Shown here: piece by piece, positions 59,144 through 64,000 of the stretch
Layout of the letters: every line of letters begins with the position of its first letter
Numbering within the stretch: the stretch's first letter is position 1
NCBI RefSeq assembly: GCF_020531945.1
Contig: NZ_JAJATZ010000006.1
Span: 124,001-188,000, forward strand
From: Loktanella gaetbuli
GTDB taxonomy: Bacteria; Pseudomonadota; Alphaproteobacteria; Rhodobacterales; Rhodobacteraceae
Direction: 5' to 3'
Length of the DNA stretch: 64,000 bases
Notes under the pieces: model-generated
What the model was told of the DNA's origin: nothing
What the model saw: the letters and a program-made list of their open reading frames with translations, nothing else
Databases searched by the model: none
Position numbers and translations under genes: made by a program

Positions 59144-59959
59144 TCAGGGGCGCTGTCCGGCGAACCGCGCCTCGATTTCATCGAGCATCGCCATGATCCG
59201 AGCCTCGGCGACGGGCAGATAGATCTCGGACACGGTGTTGATCGCGTCGCCGTACACCGCCTTGGGAACCTCCCAATCCGGTCGCTCGCGGCAGAGGATG
59301 CGGTGACACAGCTCCTCCTCGGCGCGGGCAAGATGCCCCGTCGGCAGGCGGATGGCACGGATGATGTCGGTCTCGACGCCCTTGGCGATGCCAAGCTGTT
59401 GCCGCAGGCGTCTCGCCGGACTCGCGCTGTACCCGAGCTTGATGACCGGCAGATGCGGGAGCTGGATACGGAACAGGTAGATTGACGAGGCCTTGGCGGT
59501 TCTGCCCGGACTGCATCCGGCGCAGGCGCAGGCACCCCACAGCATATTTCCGACGGATACGTCTTGGAGACGCCCACAGCTGTGGCGATAGCTGCGGTAG
59601 CCGGACTTGCCGTTGGTCGCCGGCCCGACGAGATGCCAGCTGAATCGTCGGGACTGGTCAGCGTAGCGAAGCTCGCGACATGTCTCGCATCCCACAGCGT
59701 GGCCGCCAGCCGCTGCGGTTTCGATCCGCCGGGACTGCCGGCGTGCATGATGGCCGCAAGAGAGTAAAATGTGGAGATATTTCTGGGTATTACAGTCGTA
59801 CCCCACAAACTTGGCACCGAGCCGGTCAATCGCTGCTATCAATCGGTTGTGGATGCAGTGCGGACATTCGGGGTTATTCCGCATCACGACATTGACGCGC
59901 TTTGCGTGAACCTCAGTGCAGCGGCTGCATCGCAGCAAGAGGTGCTGATGGTCGATCAC
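59144..59959 (-). CDS. Zinc-ribbon GIY-YIG domain protein
   Basis: A 271-residue protein. The N-terminal half has three Cys/His groups that look like zinc ribbons: C11-x2-C14 with C32-x2-C35; C68 with C91-x2-C94; and C128 with C144, C146 and C149. The C-terminal half is a GIY-YIG-like domain of the T5orf172/MUG113 type: SIYLFRI (159-165), VIKLGYSASPARRLRQQL (172-189, with Arg183/184), and a later Glu (RAEEELCHRIL). Such proteins bind or cut nucleic acids. The start is probably GTG 59959. It is co-directional with and 36 bp ahead of the AAA/M41 gene. Confidence 0.82.
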   Translation of the reverse strand: MIDHQHLLLRCSRCTEVHAKRVNVVMRNNPECPHCIHNRLIAAIDRLGAKFVGYDCNTQKYLHILLSCGHHARRQSRRIETAAAGGHAVGCETCRELRYADQSRRFSWHLVGPATNGKSGYRSYRHSCGRLQDVSVGNMLWGACACAGCSPGRTAKASSIYLFRIQLPHLPVIKLGYSASPARRLRQQLGIAKGVETDIIRAIRLPTGHLARAEEELCHRILCRERPDWEVPKAVYGDAINTVSEIYLPVAEARIMAMLDEIEARFAGQRP

Positions 59960-60099
59960 ACGACCGACGGCACAGAAGCCCTTGTTACTGGCAGCAATGC
60001 GCCAATGATTGTGGATTTTGCCGTGGTGTCTTGGGAGATGGGCATCATCGGAATGGGCAAAGGGGCGGATGAAGGAGGAGAAGTCTGCGTTGGTGAATA

Positions 60100-60585
60100 C
60101 TAGAATCCTTCCGGAACAAGGGTTGGGTTAGGGTCGAGGTGCGAGGGGGTGGTGGCCGCGGTAAAGGGATCGCCTGCGTCGAAGACCTCCGACATCACCC
60201 TCGCTGCGCGGGCAAAGTGCGCCCGGACAGATCCGGGGATCGTCGGGTCGGCCGCGGCAAAGGCAAGTCCGGCGAGATGCCAGCAGTCTTGTCTAGGATC
60301 GGTGCCGTCCGAGACCACAAGCATCAACAAATCCCGGACAGGGGAGCACCAGCGCGGGGCATCGGCCAGCACGTGGGACAGGTGGCGCAGTCGCGACCGG
60401 GCTTCTGCCCAACGCCGATCGGCCTCCTCGAAAATCCCGGACAAGGCGGGATCCCCATGGGCAACGTCGAGGAGGACGTCGAGGTGACGGGCTGCTTCGA
60501 TCGTCACGACGATACCGGCAAGGGTCTTGCAGGCGTCGGCTGATGGCGCATATGGATCGGGCCATCGTTCCGGAAAAGTCATCAT
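60100..60585 (-). CDS. Hypothetical island protein, second gene of operon
   Basis: A 161-residue soluble, mainly helical protein (KTLAGIVVTIEAARHLDVLLDVAHGDPALSGIFEEADRRWAEARSRLRHLSHVLADAP). No family is recognised; no signal peptide or membrane segment. It starts with two Met codons at 60585. It lies 86 bp after the first operon gene and 140 bp before the GIY-YIG gene on the minus strand. The 140-bp gap could contain the GIY-YIG ribosome site. It may be an accessory subunit of the island system. Confidence 0.7.
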   Translation of the reverse strand: MMTFPERWPDPYAPSADACKTLAGIVVTIEAARHLDVLLDVAHGDPALSGIFEEADRRWAEARSRLRHLSHVLADAPRWCSPVRDLLMLVVSDGTDPRQDCWHLAGLAFAAADPTIPGSVRAHFARAARVMSEVFDAGDPFTAATTPSHLDPNPTLVPEGF

Positions 60586-60671
60586 TGTGAAAGCCTTCAG
60601 AGAACAGTCGCGATCGAACGAAGGGAGGCGGCTGGCATCGAACGGTCTTGCCGACGCCGGCGGCTGTCGCG

Positions 60672-61160
60672 TCAGGCCCCGGATGAGAGATCGCTGACAT
60701 CGGGTTGCGAGAGCCCGGGCTGTCCGACGTAGTTGAGGTATGCAGCAACATCGGCGAGGAGTTCGACGAGGCGGGCGTCGTGTCCGGGATCCGTCTTCAT
60801 CGCCTCGACGATGTCCGAGACCGTATCCGCATCGATGGTATGCTCATAAATCCCGGACAGCCGGGTCTGAAGGAGCTTCAAGAGCTGATCGTAGACCGGC
60901 CGCAGCGCCGGCGTCAGAGACGGGATCATGCTGAAGTACGTGATGCTGAACCCTGCGGTCTGCCAATCGCCGTAGGCCTGCACGTGGCGTTCCATGCGGA
61001 CGTCAGAATTCGGAGCGACGTCATGCAGGTAGTCTGCGCGAAATCCTGCGAAGATGGCGTCACACGCCGCCTCCAAGGCATCGGTAGTCTGATCAGCTGT
61101 GAGGTCGGGCATCCCGTGCGCGGCGAATCCGACGATGGGGGAGCTGAGAGGTGTCGGCAT
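60672..61160 (-). CDS. Hypothetical island protein, first gene of operon
   Basis: A 162-residue soluble protein, helical, acidic (PDLTADQTTDALEAACDAIFAGFRAD, YDQLLKLLQTRLSGIYEHTIDADTVSDIVEAMKTD). No family is recognised. ATG 61160 has AAGGAG just upstream on the minus strand, which decides the start against an open frame that extends to 61277. It is the first gene of the minus-strand operon and is divergent from the ribbon-helix-helix gene at 61346. Confidence 0.75.
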   Translation of the reverse strand: MPTPLSSPIVGFAAHGMPDLTADQTTDALEAACDAIFAGFRADYLHDVAPNSDVRMERHVQAYGDWQTAGFSITYFSMIPSLTPALRPVYDQLLKLLQTRLSGIYEHTIDADTVSDIVEAMKTDPGHDARLVELLADVAAYLNYVGQPGLSQPDVSDLSSGA

Positions 61161-61224
61161 CTGGATCTCCTTGTGGTTCCTGTTCTGGCCGGTGCGAGCG
61201 TCTCGCGACAACTGCCATCCGCTA

Positions 61225-61325
61225 GCAATATGGATATCAATATCGCTATTGCAAGAGGAAATCTGGGACGAGGCCATTAAAAGTGAAGCACGTCCGTCAC
61301 GGACCTGATACTGATATCGAAATCA
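61225..61325. promoter_or_regulatory. Divergent control region with inverted repeats
   Basis: AT-rich DNA between the divergent starts. GCAATA (61225-61230) pairs with TATTGC (61247-61252), and inside them GATAT-CA-ATATC (61233-61244). Further right is TGAT-N6-ATCA (61312-61325), which again contains GATATCG. These are candidate operators for the adjacent ribbon-helix-helix protein. Confidence 0.5.
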
Positions 61326-61345
61326 GCAAGGAGACAGTCACCCCG

Positions 61346-61528
61346 ATGGCACCCCCAACGCGCAACACCACGGGCGTTCTCGTTCGCCTGCATGCAAAAA
61401 CGCTCGATGCGATCGATGACCTGATAGTCAAGGAGGGTGATGACCCATCCCGGCCCGAGATGATCCGGAGGATCGTCAAGGCCGATCTCAGGGCCAAGGG
61501 ATACGATGTCAGGGAGTGGGTAGACTGA
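61346..61528 (+). CDS. Ribbon-helix-helix DNA-binding protein
   Basis: A 60-residue protein of the Arc/MetJ/CopG type: the beta strand is TGVLVRLHAKTLDAIDDLI and the two helices follow (LDAIDDLIVKEG and SRPEMIRRIVKADLRAKG). ATG 61346 was chosen; a GTG at 61283 in the same frame would give 81 residues, but AAGGAG lies between the two (61327-61332). It is divergent from the four-gene operon and probably controls it and itself. It could also be the antitoxin half of a toxin-antitoxin pair, but no toxin gene follows. Confidence 0.78.
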   Translation: MAPPTRNTTGVLVRLHAKTLDAIDDLIVKEGDDPSRPEMIRRIVKADLRAKGYDVREWVD

Positions 61529-61813
61529 TCGATTGCCAAGTCCGTCAATTTGGAAGGGGTACGATTCCGCGGTCAGCGGGGCGGGAAGCAAACCTTCGCT
61601 GCTGGGGCGAAGGCACCGCGTCCGCCTCGAGGAAGCGGACATACAGTCAGGAACTCGGGCTCGGACCACTCTGGACGACAGGATGGGCGGAGAGCGGCCA
61701 TTCGCTGCAGCTTGGCCGAATGACTGGTTTAGGGACTGAACCACTCTGGCAGTATCTGACGTTCGAAACCGAACAGCTGGCGCTTAAACAGATTTGCGCC
61801 GGGTGGGCGGTCT
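61529..61813. other. Intergenic region without recognised gene
   Basis: 285 bp between the ribbon-helix-helix gene and the convergent large gene. No hairpin with T-run and no credible coding frame was seen. Confidence 0.4.
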
Positions 61814-64000
61814 CTAACGAAGCGCTTCTGGAAGACGGTAGAGCAAGCGTCGAGCGGCTGGCCATCCGGCATCGACGAAGACTTCCAAGACCTCAACCAA
61901 GGCGAGCCGACGGGCCGGATCGTCGAAGAGTTCGCGGTGGTCAGCGATCGTTCGTCCGATCATTTTCACGAATCGATCAGCGCCTAACGACTCAAATTGA
62001 TAGCCGTGCAATTTACCCGCCTGCAGTAGCGCGTGGGACGTCAGGTCGAAGACCATGGTCGGATCTCCGGGCGCAAGGAAATCCAGAAGCTGAAGCATGT
62101 AGTGGATGGTCTTAGGTGTTCCGGCATCCCCGACCCGCCGAAAGGTCCTTTCGTTGTCTGCGAGGTAGCGCTTCCGGTAGTTGAATTCTCCCAACGCGCG
62201 CGGCTCCTCGCCCTTTCGGATCTCAGGAGCGCCGACTGCAAAGAAGAATTGATCGGACATCTTATCCAGTAGCGCCGCGTCGCCGGCAGCTTCGGCACTG
62301 CGGGCGTCTGATTGGTCGGCATGATTGAGGGCGATGAATTCTTCAAGGCCGTGGCCTGATTGGTTGATAATCTCGAAAGCCAACTCCTGGCACCGGGTAC
62401 GCGTTTCCTGATCCAACCCGTTGTCATTGTCGTAACCGACGACCAAGCCTTCCCTGATCGAAAAGGCGCCATGCTGTAATTCAGCTTTAAACTTGATGCG
62501 GTCCGCCAGCCAGCGGTCAATGGTCTCGCGGGCCTCGTTTTGAGCGTGACGCGTCCAAAGGTGGAAGATCAAAGTTCCTATGCCTTCATGAAGAAGGTCT
62601 CGCCCCTCGCTCTTCTCGATATTGTCCCTTTGCATAATCTTCTGCGTAAGCGCGCCGATACGGTCGGGCTCAGCGTTGGATGCGCGTATGAGAAAGTTCA
62701 CGAGTTGGACCAGAACGCGCGGGTTTGTCTCTCTTTCAGTGAGACCATCCGCCAAGTCCCAAAGAAGCGTTTTGTCGGCGTTCCACAGAAAGCCGATTCG
62801 CCTAGATATCTCATCGCGAACGTCAGGTGATTTATCGGCGGCGAACGCACGAATTTCGTCGACGTAGCAAGCCGCAACTTCCGGTGCGCTCCGAACGATA
62901 TTCATGATCGCTCCGGCGGTGTTTTCCCGCGCTCGTATCACCATGTCTTCATATTGCGTCGAGAGGCTAGCCAGAGCCGGATTCATGGACTTGAGCAAAT
63001 CCTCTATCTCGGTCCGCTGGGAGACCGTCAGCCCGCTAACCACTGCCCAGTCCCTAGTCATCTGCTCCATCGTCCAAGCAACCTTCTCCCAGCCGTGGGC
63101 GGCAACCAACGAATGCGCTGCGGCGCTCCCACTGATCAGCCGGTCGCGCAACGTCCGGACGGCGGTCAATCTCACTTCCGTATCGGGCGCCTCCTTCGAG
63201 ACGATGTTTTCGCATACAGTGACGGCGGCGAGGATTGATGCGTTGGGCTCGACCGCAACATCGACCCCCTTGGCGCTCAACCAGCCGTGTTCCTCTCGCT
63301 CGATGAACCCGGGATCGTAGAAGCTATGACCCTCGTCATTGGTGACGACTTTGCCGGTCGCAATGGCTTCGTCGACGACGTCCTTCGCGGCCTGTGTTTT
63401 GAGTGCGTCCCTACCGATTGCGCTAAAAACCTTCCGCCTAAAATATAGCGCGGCATCCGTGGGCTTATTTGACGCTGGGAACGTTGCGGCCCTTACCTTC
63501 TCTTCGACCTCCTGCCTCTCGACCGATGAGCGCTGGCTATATTGGGAGGACAAGAGGTCGATGGCCGGCTTCATCGTATCGGCCGAGCGCAGCAGCTCGA
63601 TCTGAGCGGCCCAAGGCCAGAGCTTTGCGCCCAGCGCACCTCCGCGCTCATTCGCAACCATCAACAGCCTATTCCAGAGCCAGCCATGCTCGTTCTCGGC
63701 GATCAGCCGATCCGCAATTGATGTGGCATCCGTGTCAGAAGCACTCTTCAGCATCTCGATGAAGCCGTCGATGACCTGCACCGGGTCGTCGGAGTGCTCG
63801 GCTTGATGCTTGGCCGCCCAGATATAACTGTAGTCCTGGATGATGCGTCCTACCTGATTGCCGATTGTCATCGTCAACGTTTCGACGGGCTGGCTCAGTT
63901 CATGTTCATTTCGGATGTGGCTGCGGGATACCATAGTGGCCACTTCGGCGGCTGCCAAAGGATGCTTTTCGGCAAAGGCAGGGAACGCTTCCTTTAGCGC
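61814..64000 (-). CDS. Large helical repeat protein, N-terminus outside window
   Basis: The frame is open to the right edge; 728 residues are visible and the true start lies beyond 64000 (a TTG at 63958 is internal). No signal peptide, P-loop or nuclease motif is visible in this part. It is built of many amphipathic helices of about 30-45 residues (SILAAVTVCENIVSKEAPDTE, VRLTAVRTLRDRLISG, DVRDEISRRIGFLWNADKTLLWDLADG), a HEAT/ARM-like pattern of the kind found as the C-terminal sensor part of STAND ATPases and other large defence-type proteins. The identity depends on the missing N-terminus. The function is unknown. Confidence 0.8.
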   Translation of the reverse strand, partial: ALKEAFPAFAEKHPLAAAEVATMVSRSHIRNEHELSQPVETLTMTIGNQVGRIIQDYSYIWAAKHQAEHSDDPVQVIDGFIEMLKSASDTDATSIADRLIAENEHGWLWNRLLMVANERGGALGAKLWPWAAQIELLRSADTMKPAIDLLSSQYSQRSSVERQEVEEKVRAATFPASNKPTDAALYFRRKVFSAIGRDALKTQAAKDVVDEAIATGKVVTNDEGHSFYDPGFIEREEHGWLSAKGVDVAVEPNASILAAVTVCENIVSKEAPDTEVRLTAVRTLRDRLISGSAAAHSLVAAHGWEKVAWTMEQMTRDWAVVSGLTVSQRTEIEDLLKSMNPALASLSTQYEDMVIRARENTAGAIMNIVRSAPEVAACYVDEIRAFAADKSPDVRDEISRRIGFLWNADKTLLWDLADGLTERETNPRVLVQLVNFLIRASNAEPDRIGALTQKIMQRDNIEKSEGRDLLHEGIGTLIFHLWTRHAQNEARETIDRWLADRIKFKAELQHGAFSIREGLVVGYDNDNGLDQETRTRCQELAFEIINQSGHGLEEFIALNHADQSDARSAEAAGDAALLDKMSDQFFFAVGAPEIRKGEEPRALGEFNYRKRYLADNERTFRRVGDAGTPKTIHYMLQLLDFLAPGDPTMVFDLTSHALLQAGKLHGYQFESLGADRFVKMIGRTIADHRELFDDPARRLALVEVLEVFVDAGWPAARRLLYRLPEALR

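Noticed and set aside
59771..60103. 110-codon plus-strand frame opposite the zinc-ribbon GIY-YIG gene
   Set aside because: The opposite strand has three Cys-pair motifs and a GIY-YIG domain; this frame has none.
61516..62115. 199-codon plus-strand frame at the end of the large helical gene
   Set aside because: Overlaps the C-terminus of the better supported minus-strand gene and lacks a ribosome site and domain.

Overview
The window looks like chromosome from a Rhodobacterales alphaproteobacterium of the marine Roseobacter type. The grounds are high GC, GTG and ATGA starts with strong AAGGAG or GGAGG sites, and a typical gene set: three tandem peptide deformylases, hisC-tyrA-extensin, DUF484-xerC-priA, phosphatidylcholine synthase, ruvCAB-ybgC and a monomeric isocitrate dehydrogenase. 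The genus cannot be fixed from the sequence. No rRNA, tRNA or CRISPR was seen.

Layout. 1-6400: tandem deformylases (the third has lost its catalytic Glu), trpA, ychF, and a co-transcribed pair made of a radical SAM protein and a DUF4130-UdgX uracil-DNA binding protein. 6489-12279: a LacI regulator with a perfect 16-bp operator in front of an alpha-glucoside type ABC transporter. 12383-17659: aroQ, glpD-glpK, a translationally coupled pair of small DMT transporters, and rpsD. 17717-31500: an unknown protein, PQQ-type sugar dehydrogenase, sulfatase, hisC-tyrA-extensin, ileS, thioesterase, ogt, pcs and membrane proteins. 31498-41583: xerC, DUF484 and priA, an SbtA-like bicarbonate permease divergent from a LysR regulator, an MFS transporter, msrA, prmA and a DUF1127 protein. 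41823-48038: ruvCAB, an unknown gene, ybgC (without tolQRAB after it), DUF998 and icd.

From about 48.2 kb the window becomes accessory. It carries a type II restriction-modification pair (m5C methyltransferase plus Eco29kI-like GIY-YIG nuclease), a chromate transporter, and a six-gene operon (52076-56498). That operon pairs an FtsX-type ABC exporter core with NikK/NikL-like periplasmic proteins and a ZnuA-like binding protein with altered metal ligands. Next comes an island (56978-61528) with a four-gene minus-strand operon divergent from a ribbon-helix-helix regulator. It ends in a zinc-ribbon GIY-YIG protein and a soluble AAA+/M41 (FtsH-like) protease. The last 2.2 kb is the C-terminal part of a large helical protein running off the end.

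Two kinds of intergenic repeat recur in the core part: a GC-hairpin/TATTTT element (five copies) and a pair of TTTTCGCGAAAA-centred palindromes whose centres are exactly 28 bp apart (two copies). The best candidates for undescribed biology are the AAA/M41-GIY-YIG island operon and the metal-related FtsX operon, followed by the rSAM-UdgX pair.
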